A stretch of DNA of 64,000 bases from Streptomyces sp. MspMP-M5 (GTDB lineage: Bacteria > Actinomycetota > Actinomycetes > Streptomycetales > Streptomycetaceae): contig NZ_KB891877.1 of assembly GCF_000373585.1 (NCBI RefSeq), positions 78,529 to 142,528 on the forward strand, read 5' to 3'. The stretch's first letter is position 1, and each line of letters starts with the position of its first letter. The notes under the pieces are model-generated. The model made no database searches. It was given only the letters and a program-made list of their open reading frames with translations, and was not told the origin of the DNA. Positions 32,254-41,097 of this stretch are shown one piece after another. Position numbers and translations under genes: made by a program.

Positions 32254-32811
32254 GTGACCGCCACCGCCCTCGACCCGACCTCCGCGCTCGTGCTGATCGA
32301 CCTTCAGAAGGGCATCACCGCGCTGCCCACCGTCCACCCCGCCGACGAGGTGGTGGCCCGCGGGGCCCGGCTGGCGGCGGCGTTCCGCGCCCGCGGGCTG
32401 CCGGTGGTGCTGGTGAACGTCACCGGCGGGGCGCCGGGCCGCACCGAGGCCGGGCGGGCCGGCGGCGCCGGCACGCCGCCGGCCGACTGGGCGGAGTTGG
32501 TCCCCGAGCTGGACCGGCAGCCGGGCGACCTGCTCGTCACCAAGGAGCGGTGGGGCGCCTTCCACGGCACCGGGCTGGACGCGGAGCTGCGCCGGCGCGG
32601 CGTCACCCAGCTCGTGTTCGGCGGGATCGCCACCAGCATCGGGGTGGAGTCCAGCGCCCGGGCCGCGCACGAGCACGGCTACCACGTAACCGTCGCCACC
32701 GACGCGGTGACCGACCTCGACGCGGACGCGCACCGCAACAGCGTGCAGCGGATCTTCCCGCGGCTGGGCGAGACCGACACCACGGAGGCGCTCATCGGCC
32801 TTCTGGGCTGA
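32254..32811 (+). CDS. isochorismatase-family hydrolase, catalytic Cys replaced by Gly
   Basis: A 185-residue protein of the isochorismatase-like cysteine hydrolase superfamily. Asp16 (VLIDLQ) and Lys97 (TKERWGAF) of the catalytic triad are present. The position normally held by the nucleophile Cys is Gly130 in GGIATSIGVESSAR, so amide hydrolysis by thioester is unlikely. Vinyl-ether hydrolysis of the isochorismatase type does not require the Cys. The GTG start has AGGAG 7 bases upstream. It lies 82 bases after the MFS stop and may be part of the MarR operon. Its 3' end overlaps the convergent amidase by 20 bases. Confidence 0.88.
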   Translation: MTATALDPTSALVLIDLQKGITALPTVHPADEVVARGARLAAAFRARGLPVVLVNVTGGAPGRTEAGRAGGAGTPPADWAELVPELDRQPGDLLVTKERWGAFHGTGLDAELRRRGVTQLVFGGIATSIGVESSARAAHEHGYHVTVATDAVTDLDADAHRNSVQRIFPRLGETDTTEALIGLLG

Positions 32812-34312
32812 CGCCGGCGGTCGGCGCGGGGTGCCCGTCGGGGCGCCGCTCGTGCCATCGCAGGGCGTCCTGGAGCTGGGCGGCCAGCGAGATCAGCCGG
32901 GGTTCGGCGTGTGCCGGGCCGAGCAGCTGGGCGCCCAGCGGCAGCCCGTCGGTGCTGAAGCCGGCCGGGACGCTGAGGCCGGGCCAGCCCAGCACGTTCC
33001 ACGGCCAGGCGTACGGGCAGGCCGCGATCATGGCCTTGTCGGTCTGCCAGCCGCTGAGCCGGGCGAGGGTGCCGACGCGCGGCGGCGGGGTCGCGGTGGT
33101 CGGCGTCAGCAGGACGTCGTAGCGGCCGAACAGCATGCCGATGCGGCGCTGTTGCCGCCGCTCCACGGCCCGGGCGCGGCGCAGCGGCGGGCCGCCGAGG
33201 AGCCGGCCCAGCCGGGCCGCCCCCTGGGTGCGGCGGTCCAGCAGCCGCGGGTCGGGGACCCGGGTGGCCCATTCGCCGACGCCGGCCGTGGCGCGCGGGA
33301 CGAAGGCCAGCCCGACCAGCCCGTAGTCCGGTTCGGCCTCCTCGACGAAGTGGCCGAGGCCGGCGAGGGTGCGGGCCACCGCGGTCACCGCGTCCCGGAC
33401 GTCGGGGTGCAGCGGTTTGCGGGTGAAGGTGGCGGCGGGCTTCCAGGAGAGCGCGATGCGCAGCCGCCCGGGGTCGCGGCCGGCCGCCTCCTGGGCCGCG
33501 ATGCCCGGCGGCCGGTGCAGGTCCCCGGCGTGGTTGCCGCTGGCGGCGTCCAGCAGGAGGGCGGCGTCCTCGACGGTGCGGGCCAGCGGGCCGATGCCGG
33601 TGATGCCCTGGAACGCCTCCGGGTCCGGCCAGGTGGAGATGCGGCCGCGCTGGGGTTTGATGCCGACGAGGTGGGACCAGGCGGCGGGGATCCGGACCGA
33701 GCCGGCGCCGTCGGTGCCGAGCGCGGCCGGGACCATTCCGGCGGCGACCGCGGCGGCCGAGCCGCCGGAGGAGCCGCCGGGGGTGTGCGCGAGGTTCCAG
33801 GGGTTGCGGGTCGCGCCGAAGGCCGGGCCCTCGGTGAACGGCCACTGGCCCAGTTCGCAGGCGTTGGTCTTGCCGACGATGACCGCGCCGGCCGCGCGCA
33901 GCCGCCGGACCACCTCGGCGTCGTGCTGCTTGGGCGGGAACTCCCCGGCGCAGCCGAACGCGGTGGGTTCGCCCGCCACGTCGGTGTCGTCCTTGACCGC
34001 GATCGGCACGCCGAGCAGCGGCAGCCGCTCGCCGGCGGCGAGCCGGCGGTCCGCCTCGGCGGCCTCGGCGAGCGCCGCCTCGGACCGGATCCGACGGAAG
34101 GCGTTGACGGTGTCCTGGGTGGCCGCGATGCGGTCCAGGCAGCGCTGCGCCAGGGCGACGGCGGTGACCCGTCCTTCGGCCAGGGCGCGGGCCTGTTCGG
34201 TGAGGCCCTCCCACTGTCCGTCCAGGCTCCCCGAAGGGGCGGCGGGCCCCGGGCGGCGGGGGCGTTCCGGGGACGGCCCGGTCCGGCGTTCCTCGTTCTC
34301 GTCGACGCTCAC
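32792..34312 (-). CDS. amidase (amidase-signature family)
   Basis: A 506-residue Ser-cisSer-Lys hydrolase. Lys is in VPIAVKDDTD near residue 106; the Gly/Ser-rich signature TPGGSSGGSAAAVAAG is near 178, with the cis-Ser and Ser in GTDGAGSVRIPA near 205. It hydrolyses a carboxamide; the substrate is unknown, and it is not obviously GatA because gatB and gatC are absent. The first 30 residues are charged and disordered. GTG 34312 has GGAGGG upstream. A 30-base palindrome lies just upstream of the start, so it is probably repressed by a dimeric regulator encoded elsewhere. Confidence 0.92.
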   Translation of the reverse strand: MSVDENEERRTGPSPERPRRPGPAAPSGSLDGQWEGLTEQARALAEGRVTAVALAQRCLDRIAATQDTVNAFRRIRSEAALAEAAEADRRLAAGERLPLLGVPIAVKDDTDVAGEPTAFGCAGEFPPKQHDAEVVRRLRAAGAVIVGKTNACELGQWPFTEGPAFGATRNPWNLAHTPGGSSGGSAAAVAAGMVPAALGTDGAGSVRIPAAWSHLVGIKPQRGRISTWPDPEAFQGITGIGPLARTVEDAALLLDAASGNHAGDLHRPPGIAAQEAAGRDPGRLRIALSWKPAATFTRKPLHPDVRDAVTAVARTLAGLGHFVEEAEPDYGLVGLAFVPRATAGVGEWATRVPDPRLLDRRTQGAARLGRLLGGPPLRRARAVERRQQRRIGMLFGRYDVLLTPTTATPPPRVGTLARLSGWQTDKAMIAACPYAWPWNVLGWPGLSVPAGFSTDGLPLGAQLLGPAHAEPRLISLAAQLQDALRWHERRPDGHPAPTAGVSPEGR

Positions 34313-34327
34313 GGTGCGTGCCCTCCC

Positions 34328-34357
34328 TGGGACCGCTCATTCGAACGAACGGTCCCA
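34328..34357. promoter_or_regulatory. 30-base palindrome upstream of the amidase gene
   Basis: On the minus strand TGGGACCGTTCGTT, CG, AATGAGCGGTCCCA: 14-base arms with two mismatches and perfect 8-base ends. It begins 15 bases upstream of the GTG. It has the size of a TetR- or GntR-type operator, but no such gene is adjacent. Confidence 0.7.
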
Positions 34358-34485
34358 GGAGGCTAATCGGCACCGTGGGGAGCGGCAACGACGCCGCGCG
34401 GCGCGACACATCGACGACACACGGACGGCACACACCGCCGTCCGGGTGTCGGCGGTGTTGCCGACTGGGCGCCCACGTGGGGCTG

Positions 34486-36297
34486 TTACGGCACCGGGCG
34501 GACGACCATCGCGGAGCCGCCGCCGCGGCGGACCTTCTCGGCCGCGGCGAGCCAGCGGCCGTCCGGCAGCCGCTGGACGCCGGTGGCGGCGCCGATCTCC
34601 GGGTTCAGCTTGAAGGTGTGGCCGAGGGCTTCGAGTTGCCTGCGGAGGGGGCTGTTCCACAGGGCCGGTTCGAGTTCGGTGGCGGCGGCGTTGCGCTGGC
34701 TGGCGCGTGGTGCGGCGATGGCGTCCACCAGCGGCATACCGCGGTCGAGGTGGTTGAGGAGGGTCTGCAGCACGGTGGTGATGATGGTGGCTCCGCCGGG
34801 CGAGCCCAGCGCCAGCACGGGCTGCCCGTGGCGCAGCACGATGGTCGGGGAGATGGACGAGCGGGGCCGCTTGCCGGGGCCGGGGAGGTTCGGGTCGGGG
34901 ACGGCCGGGTCGGCGGGCGCGAAGGAGAAGTCGGTCAGCTCGTTGTTGAGCAGGAAGCCGCGGCCGGGGACGGTGATGCCGCTGCCGCCGGTCTGCTCGA
35001 TGGTGAGGGTGTAGGAGACGATGTTGCCCCACTTGTCGGCGACGGTGAGGTGGGTGGTGTTCTCGCCCTCGTAGGTGGTGGGGGCGGCCCGGCCGGTGGT
35101 GCCGCAGGGCTTCGGGTGGCGCGGGTCGCCGGGGGCGAGCGGGCTGGTGAGGGCCTTGTGGTCGTTGATCAGGCACTCACGGGAGGTGGCGAACCGCTTG
35201 GAGGTCAGGCCCTTGACCGGGACGTTCACCTGGGCCGGGTCGCCGACCCAGCGGCCGCGGTCGGCGAAGGCGATCCGGCTGGCCTCGATGTAGCGGTGCA
35301 GGTACTGCTGCTCGGTCAGGTGCGAAAGGCCGGTCTTCTCCAGGATGTTGAGCGCCTCGGCGATGCTGGTGCCGCCGGAGGAGGACGGGGCCATGCCGTA
35401 GACGTCCAGGCCGCGGTAGGTGGTGTGGGTGGGCGCGTGGCCGATCGTGGCGTAGGCGCGGAGGTCGGCGGCGGTCAGGTGGCCGGGGCGGACCTTGCGG
35501 GTGCTGCCGGGGCGGACCGGCGGGCGCTGGACGGTGCGGACGACGTCCCGGCCGATCGCGCCGTGGTAGAGCGCGCCGACGCCCTGCTGCCCCAACTCGC
35601 GGTAGGTGCGGGCGAGATCGGGGTTCTTCAGCGTCGAGCCGACGGCCGGGAGCTTGCCGCCGGGCAGGAAGAGGGCGGCGGTGGCCGGGAAGTCGCGGAA
35701 GCGGGCTTCGTTGTCGGCGGTCTGCCGGCGGAAGGTCGGATCGACGGTGAAGCCGTCGGCGGCGAGCTTCTCGGCGGGCTTGAGGACCTGTGCCAGGGGG
35801 CGGCTGCCCCACTTCTTCAGGGCGGTGTCCCAGGTGGCGGGGGTGCCGGGGGTGCCGATGCTGAGGCCGCTGGTGACGGCGTCGGCGAACGGTATCGGCT
35901 TGCCGTGCTCCAGGAAGAGGTCCTTGGTGGCGGTGCGGGGGGCGGTCTCGCGGCCGTCGAGGGTGCGGACGGTCTTGGACTTGGCGTCGTAGTAGACGAA
36001 GTAGCCGCCGCCTCCGACGCCGGCGGAGTAGGGCTCGGTGACGCCGAGGGCGGCGGCGGTGGCGACCGCGGCGTCGACGGCGTTGCCGCCCTTGCGGAGC
36101 ACCTCGATGCCGGCGGCGGAGGCGTCCGCGTCGACGCTGGCGACCGCCCCGCCGTAGCCGACGGCGACCGGGGTCTTGGCGGGGGCGGCGGTGCCGGCCG
36201 GGGGTGCCGCGGTGCGGGCGGCGGCCGGGACCGCCATCAGGGAGCCGGCCAGTGCGGCCGTGACTCCCAGGACGGTGAGACGTCGGGCGTTGGTCAT
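34486..36297 (-). CDS. ggt: secreted gamma-glutamyltransferase
   Basis: A 603-residue exported Ntn-hydrolase. The N terminus MTNARRLTVLGVTAAL followed by AVPAAARTAA is a Sec signal with an AxA cleavage site near residue 27. Conserved stretches are GGNAVDAAVA near 70, GGGGYFVYYD near 95, and the autocleavage/nucleophile Thr in ENTTHLTVADKWGN near residue 413, followed by PRSSISPTIV and GSPGGATIITTV. Outside the cell it would cleave or transfer gamma-glutamyl groups from peptides or amines. AGGAGG is 9 bases before the ATG. It is unrelated in sequence detail to the unexported paralogue at 8899-10764. Confidence 0.94.
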   Translation of the reverse strand: MTNARRLTVLGVTAALAGSLMAVPAAARTAAPPAGTAAPAKTPVAVGYGGAVASVDADASAAGIEVLRKGGNAVDAAVATAAALGVTEPYSAGVGGGGYFVYYDAKSKTVRTLDGRETAPRTATKDLFLEHGKPIPFADAVTSGLSIGTPGTPATWDTALKKWGSRPLAQVLKPAEKLAADGFTVDPTFRRQTADNEARFRDFPATAALFLPGGKLPAVGSTLKNPDLARTYRELGQQGVGALYHGAIGRDVVRTVQRPPVRPGSTRKVRPGHLTAADLRAYATIGHAPTHTTYRGLDVYGMAPSSSGGTSIAEALNILEKTGLSHLTEQQYLHRYIEASRIAFADRGRWVGDPAQVNVPVKGLTSKRFATSRECLINDHKALTSPLAPGDPRHPKPCGTTGRAAPTTYEGENTTHLTVADKWGNIVSYTLTIEQTGGSGITVPGRGFLLNNELTDFSFAPADPAVPDPNLPGPGKRPRSSISPTIVLRHGQPVLALGSPGGATIITTVLQTLLNHLDRGMPLVDAIAAPRASQRNAAATELEPALWNSPLRRQLEALGHTFKLNPEIGAATGVQRLPDGRWLAAAEKVRRGGGSAMVVRPVP

Positions 36298-36540
36298 ACC
36301 TGGGGTTCCTCCTAGGGCGGTGCAAAGGGGGCGGCAGGGGCCGGAGCCTACCGGGGGCAACAGCGCGCCGACAGGGGGTATTTCGGGGACCGGCGGCCGC
36401 CCGGCGAGGACGGTGCGCGGGTCCGGGCGGTTCGGGGACGAGCCGCCCGTGCCCGCCCTATCCGCACGGACCGGGGCAAGGGGTACGGCCCGACGGCCCG
36501 CCATCGAACACCCGCCCGACAGCGGCTACGCTCGCCCGCC

Positions 36541-37287
36541 ATGGACGACACCCTGCTGCTCCTCCTGACCGCGGCGGTGGCCCTCCTCGTGGGGCTGGCC
36601 GCCGGCTGGGCCGGGCTCTCCGCCGTCACCCGCCGCAAGCTCACCCGCGAACAGGGCTTCTTCGGACTGCCCGACGGTTCCGAGTGCGTCCTGGTCACCC
36701 ACCGGGACAGCGCCTCGGCGCAGTGGAGCATCCCGCGGCACGACGCGCTGGCGCTGCTGGGGCTGGCCTCGGTCATCGAGAACTGCGGCGCGCACCCGGA
36801 GGTCGCCCCGCACGACACCGGGCTCCAGGGCTTCGGGGCACGTACCGAGTTCTGCGTCGGCGACCCGACCGTGCACCGCCGGCTCGCCGCCCATCTGGCG
36901 AGCCTGCTGCCGGGCGTCGCGGTCCACCCGGGTGACGCGACCGGTGCCGGCCGGGGCACGTTCACCATCGGTGGGACGGCGTACCGGATGGAGCCGGGGG
37001 CGGTGGAGTACGTACTGCTGGCCCGGGTGACGGGCGGGGAGGGCGGCCGGCCGGTGTTCCTGGCGGCCGGTCAGCGGCCGGTCACCCACCGGGCCGCGGT
37101 CCGCCATCTGGTCCGCAACCGGGCCAGGCTGGCCCGCCGGCACGGCACGGACGGGCAGTTCGCGCTGCTGCTGAAGGTGGTCAACTCGCAGGCGTACGGG
37201 CCCGATGTGGTGGAGCTGGTGGCCGATGTCAGCAAGCCGGCGCTGGCGCCGGCGGAGACCAAGGGGCAGCACCGGGCGACCGCCTGA
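36541..37287 (+). CDS. membrane-anchored protein of unknown function
   Basis: A 248-residue protein with one N-terminal transmembrane segment (LLLLLTAAVALLVGLAAGWA, residues 5-24) and a soluble domain after it. I recognise no catalytic motif. Visible features include GFFGLPDGSECVLVTHRDSA near 40-59, a single Cys near residue 82 and another near 103. It may be a membrane-tethered binding or secretory protein of Streptomyces. A TACGCT box (36527-36532) is 8 bases before the ATG. It is followed by the antiporter gene on the same strand after 50 bases. Confidence 0.75.
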   Translation: MDDTLLLLLTAAVALLVGLAAGWAGLSAVTRRKLTREQGFFGLPDGSECVLVTHRDSASAQWSIPRHDALALLGLASVIENCGAHPEVAPHDTGLQGFGARTEFCVGDPTVHRRLAAHLASLLPGVAVHPGDATGAGRGTFTIGGTAYRMEPGAVEYVLLARVTGGEGGRPVFLAAGQRPVTHRAAVRHLVRNRARLARRHGTDGQFALLLKVVNSQAYGPDVVELVADVSKPALAPAETKGQHRATA

Positions 37288-37337
37288 GGCGGCCTCACCG
37301 ACGCGCGGTGGCCCGGTTTCTCTGTCAGGCTCGGGGC

Positions 37338-38438
37338 ATGAGCCCCCGCCCGCGTACGCCCTTCCTGCACTGGGCCGGTGCGCTGCCGCTCGTCGCGGTG
37401 GTGCTGCTGGTACTGGTGTGGGGGCGGTCGCTGCCCACGGCACTGGTGGGGGTGGTGTCGCTGTTCCTGGCCGGGGCGGTGCTGGCCGCGGTGCACCACG
37501 CGGAGGTGATCGCGCACCGGGTGGGCGAGCCGTTCGGGTCACTGGTGCTGGCGGTCGCGGTGACCATCATCGAGGTGGCGCTGATCGTCACGTTGATGGT
37601 GGACGGCGGGGACAAGAGCGCCGGGCTGGCCCGGGACACGGTCTTCGCGGCCGTCATGATCACCTGCAACGGCATCGTCGGGCTCTGCCTCCTGATCGGT
37701 GCGCTCAAGCGGCGGGTGGCGGTCTTCAACGCCGAGGGCACCGGGGCGGAGCTGGCCTCGGTCGCCACGGTGGCCGGGCTCAGCCTGGTGCTGCCGTCCT
37801 TCACCACGACCACGCCCGGGCCGCAGTTCTCCGGCCCGCAGCTGGTCTTCGCGGCGATCGCCGCGCTGGCGCTGTACGGGCTGTTCGTGACGACCCAGAC
37901 CATCCGGCACCGGGACTACTTCCTGCCGGTCACCACGGCCGGCGAGGTGATCGACACCGAGGACCACGCCGATCCGCCGTCCCTGAGGGTCGCGCTGAGC
38001 AGCCTGGGGCTGCTGGTAGTGGCGCTGGTCGCGGTGGTGGGACTGGCCAAGGCGGTCTCGCCCACCATCGAGTCCGCGGTGGCCTCGGCCGGCCTGCCGT
38101 CGTCCGTGGTGGGCGTGGTGATCGCGCTGCTGGTGCTGCTCCCGGAGACCATCGCGGCGGTCCGGGCGGCCCGCCGGGACCGGATGCAGACCAGCATCAA
38201 CCTCGGCCTGGGCTCGGCGATGGCCAGTATCGGGCTGACCATTCCGGCGGTCGCGCTGGCCACGGTCTGGCTCAAGGGCCCGCTCGTCCTGGGGCTGGGC
38301 GCCAGCCACATGGTGCTGCTGGCGCTCACCGTCGTCGTCGGCACCCTGACGGTGGTGCCCGGCCGGGCCACCCTGCTGCAGGGCAGCGTCCATCTGACGC
38401 TGTTCGCGGCGTACCTCGTGCTGGCCGTCAGCCCCTGA
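37338..38438 (+). CDS. Ca2+/H+ antiporter (ChaA-like)
   Basis: A 366-residue polytopic membrane protein of the CaCA family with about 11 hydrophobic helices. The two inverted alpha-repeats carry the acidic ion-binding motifs: AVTIIEVALIVTLM near residue 76 and ALLVLLPETIAAVRAARRDRMQ near 260. It exchanges cytoplasmic Ca2+ (or Na+/K+) for protons. Start 37338 (MSPRPRTP) places the first helix at residue 10; the in-frame ATG at 37308 is less likely. Confidence 0.92.
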   Translation: MSPRPRTPFLHWAGALPLVAVVLLVLVWGRSLPTALVGVVSLFLAGAVLAAVHHAEVIAHRVGEPFGSLVLAVAVTIIEVALIVTLMVDGGDKSAGLARDTVFAAVMITCNGIVGLCLLIGALKRRVAVFNAEGTGAELASVATVAGLSLVLPSFTTTTPGPQFSGPQLVFAAIAALALYGLFVTTQTIRHRDYFLPVTTAGEVIDTEDHADPPSLRVALSSLGLLVVALVAVVGLAKAVSPTIESAVASAGLPSSVVGVVIALLVLLPETIAAVRAARRDRMQTSINLGLGSAMASIGLTIPAVALATVWLKGPLVLGLGASHMVLLALTVVVGTLTVVPGRATLLQGSVHLTLFAAYLVLAVSP

Positions 38439-38467
38439 CGGTGCGCCCCGGTGCGCCGGAGCCGCCG

Positions 38468-38489
38468 CGAATGATTTATCGTTCAATTG
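38468..38489. promoter_or_regulatory. AT-rich imperfect inverted repeat
   Basis: AATGA-TTTA-TCGTT followed by CAATTGG, strikingly AT-rich against its surroundings. It lies 170 bases upstream of the MMPL gene in the 38439-38656 gap, so it may be a TetR-like operator or promoter element. Confidence 0.35.
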
Positions 38490-38656
38490 GCAGCGTGCCC
38501 CATGGGCCGCGCCCCGCGGACCGCCCCGGCTGGGTTCCCCCGTCCGGCCGGGGCTTCCCCCGCTCCGCCCGGTACGGCCCGCTCCGCCCCGTACGCCCGC
38601 GGCCGGACCACCCGTCTCGCTCCCCCCGCATGCCGCCGCGACCGAACGCGCCTTGA

Positions 38657-41014
38657 ATGCGAGACATGTCGTTGCCATCTGCGCCGGTCCGCCGGCGGCC
38701 CGAGGGGACCCTGCGGCGCCTCGGGGAGTGGTGCGCCCGGCACGCCGTACTCGTCCTGGTGCTGTGGCTGGTGGGGCTGGCCGGCGTGCAGGTGCTCCAG
38801 CGGACGTTCGGCGGGGTCTACGCCGACGACTTCTCGCTGCCCGGAGCCCCCTCCGTCCAGGGCCGGGAGGTGCTCACCGCCCACCATCCCGCCGCCGGGG
38901 GCTACGCCGGCCAGGTCGTACTGCACGCCGACCGGCCGCTGACCGCCTACGCCGGCCCGATCGCCGGCGCCACCGCCGCCCTGGCGAAGTTGCCCGCGGC
39001 GCTGTCCGCGCAGGGACCGCTGCCCCCGCCGGGGCCCCGGACCGCGTCCCCGCCGCCCGGCCCTTCACCCACCGGACCGCTCTCCGCCGACGGCCGGACC
39101 GGATATCTCACGGTGCACTTCCGGGACCCGCCGGGGCTCCTGGGGCCGGACGTCCTGCCGGGCGCGGACCGGGCGGTGGCACCGCTGCGCGCGGCCGGCG
39201 TCCAGGTGGAGTTCGGCGGCGCGCTGGGCCACCTGGCGCGGCCGGGGACCGACGACCGGCCGGGCGTGCTGCTCGGGTTCGCGGTGGCCGCGGCCGTGCT
39301 GCTGGCCGTCTTCGGCGGTGTGCCGGCCGTCGGCCTGCCGCTGCTGACCGCGCTGATCGGCATGGTCTGCGGGACCGGCTGCCTGGGCCTGCTGACCGCC
39401 GCCTTCCCCTTCGCCCCCGTCTCCCCCACCCTGGCCACCCTGCTCGGCCTCGGCCTGGGCATCGCCTACGCACCGATCCTGATCACCCGTCACCGGCAGC
39501 TGCTGCGGGACGGCGCGGACCCGGCCACCGCCGCGGGCCGGGCCGCGGCCGGCGGCGGCCGGGCCGTCCTGATCTCCGGGGCCGCGGTGCTCGTCGCGCT
39601 GCTGGGCCTGGCCGCCGCCCGCGTCGGCCTCCTCACCGGGCTGGCCGCCGCGGCCGCGCTCACCACGGCCACCGCGGTGCTCGGGGCGCTCACCCTCGTC
39701 CCCGCGCTCCTCGGGCTGCTGGGCCGGCGGTTCGACCGGTTCCGGGTACGCGGGACGGCCGCCGCGGCAGGCCCGGAACCGGCCGCCGGGGCGCGCCGCG
39801 GCCTTCGCCGTGCCCGGCGGGTGACCCGCCGCCCCTGGCCGTTCCTGGCGGGCGGGGTGCTGGTCCTGACGGTGCTCGCCGTCCCGGCCCTCTCGGCGCG
39901 GCCGGCGCACCTCGACGCCGGTACGGACCCGCCGTCGTCCACCGGGCGGCGCGCCTTCGACCTGCTGAGCGCAGCCTTCGGCCCCGGCGCGCCCGGGCCG
40001 CTGACGCTGGTCGTCGACCGGAGCGCGGTACCGGAGGCGGACCGCCCGGCACTGGCGCGGCAGGCCCGCCAGGTGCTGGGGCGTATCCCCGGCGCCACCG
40101 CGGTCACCCCGCTCACGGCCGCCCCGGACGGCGCGGTGCTGACCGCCACCGCCTACCCCGCGCGGGCCCCGCGGGACGCGGCCACCACCGCGCTCGTCCA
40201 CCGCCTGGCGGACTCGGTGCTCCCCCGTGCCCTGGAGGGCTACGAGGCCCGCGGCTATGTCACCGGCGCCACCGCGACCCAGGTGGACTTCCTGGACCAA
40301 GTCGCCGCCCGGCTGCCACTGGTCATCGCCCTGGTCGTCTGTCTGGCGTTCCTGACCGCGCTGGCCGTGTGCCGGGGCGTGCTGGCCGCGGCACAGTCCG
40401 CGGTGCTCACCACGCTGTCGGTCGGGGCGTCGTACGGGGTGGTGGTGGCGGTCTTCCAGTGGGGGTGGGGCGGCCCGGCGCTGGGCGTCCCGGGTCCGGT
40501 GCCGGTGGAGGGCTGGCTGCCGCCGGTGCTGTGCGCGATCGGCTTCGGGCTGGGCACCGGCTGCGACGCCTTCCTGCTCGCCCGGGTCCGGGCGAACCGC
40601 CCGCGGTACGTCGATCCGGCGGAGGGCGCCGCGCACGCCCTGGCGGACACCGCCCGGGTGCTCACCTGCGCCGCGCTGATCACGGCCGGGGTCTTCGCCG
40701 CCTTCCTGCTCAGCGATGTCGTGGTGGTGAAGATGCTCGGGCTGGGCCTGGCGGTGAGCGTGCTGCTCGACGCGGCGGTGGTGCGGCCGGTGCTGATGCC
40801 CGCGGTGCTGGCGCTGCTGGGCCGGCGGGCGTGGTGGGCGCCCTGGTGGCTGGATCTGGCCTACCCGGGGGCGGCGCGGCGGTGGCCGCGACCGCTGCGG
40901 CCCGCGGAACCGGTGCGACCCGAGGAACCGCAACCGTCCGCGGAAACGGTGCCGCCCGTGGAAACGGTGCCGCCCGTGGAGCCGGTGGGGCAGCAGGGCG
41001 CGGCGGACCACTGA
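38657..41014 (+). CDS. MMPL-family transporter
   Basis: A 785-residue RND-superfamily protein, related to mycobacterial MmpL lipid exporters. One transmembrane helix is at about residues 28-48, followed by a periplasmic domain (about 50-195), five helices (200-340), a cytoplasmic loop, a second periplasmic domain, and a final five helices ending near 740. The C-terminal 45 residues are a Pro/Glu/Val repeat-like tail (VETVPPVE twice). It probably exports a lipid or natural product by proton motive force. ATG 38657 or 38666 may start it. It stands alone. Confidence 0.9.
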   Translation: MRDMSLPSAPVRRRPEGTLRRLGEWCARHAVLVLVLWLVGLAGVQVLQRTFGGVYADDFSLPGAPSVQGREVLTAHHPAAGGYAGQVVLHADRPLTAYAGPIAGATAALAKLPAALSAQGPLPPPGPRTASPPPGPSPTGPLSADGRTGYLTVHFRDPPGLLGPDVLPGADRAVAPLRAAGVQVEFGGALGHLARPGTDDRPGVLLGFAVAAAVLLAVFGGVPAVGLPLLTALIGMVCGTGCLGLLTAAFPFAPVSPTLATLLGLGLGIAYAPILITRHRQLLRDGADPATAAGRAAAGGGRAVLISGAAVLVALLGLAAARVGLLTGLAAAAALTTATAVLGALTLVPALLGLLGRRFDRFRVRGTAAAAGPEPAAGARRGLRRARRVTRRPWPFLAGGVLVLTVLAVPALSARPAHLDAGTDPPSSTGRRAFDLLSAAFGPGAPGPLTLVVDRSAVPEADRPALARQARQVLGRIPGATAVTPLTAAPDGAVLTATAYPARAPRDAATTALVHRLADSVLPRALEGYEARGYVTGATATQVDFLDQVAARLPLVIALVVCLAFLTALAVCRGVLAAAQSAVLTTLSVGASYGVVVAVFQWGWGGPALGVPGPVPVEGWLPPVLCAIGFGLGTGCDAFLLARVRANRPRYVDPAEGAAHALADTARVLTCAALITAGVFAAFLLSDVVVVKMLGLGLAVSVLLDAAVVRPVLMPAVLALLGRRAWWAPWWLDLAYPGAARRWPRPLRPAEPVRPEEPQPSAETVPPVETVPPVEPVGQQGAADH

Positions 41015-41097
41015 CCGCGGGCGGCCGGCCACCGGGTGCACCAGCCCGGGCCACCGCCCGTCCTGCGGGGATCTGCGCCTCCGCCGATCATCGGAGT

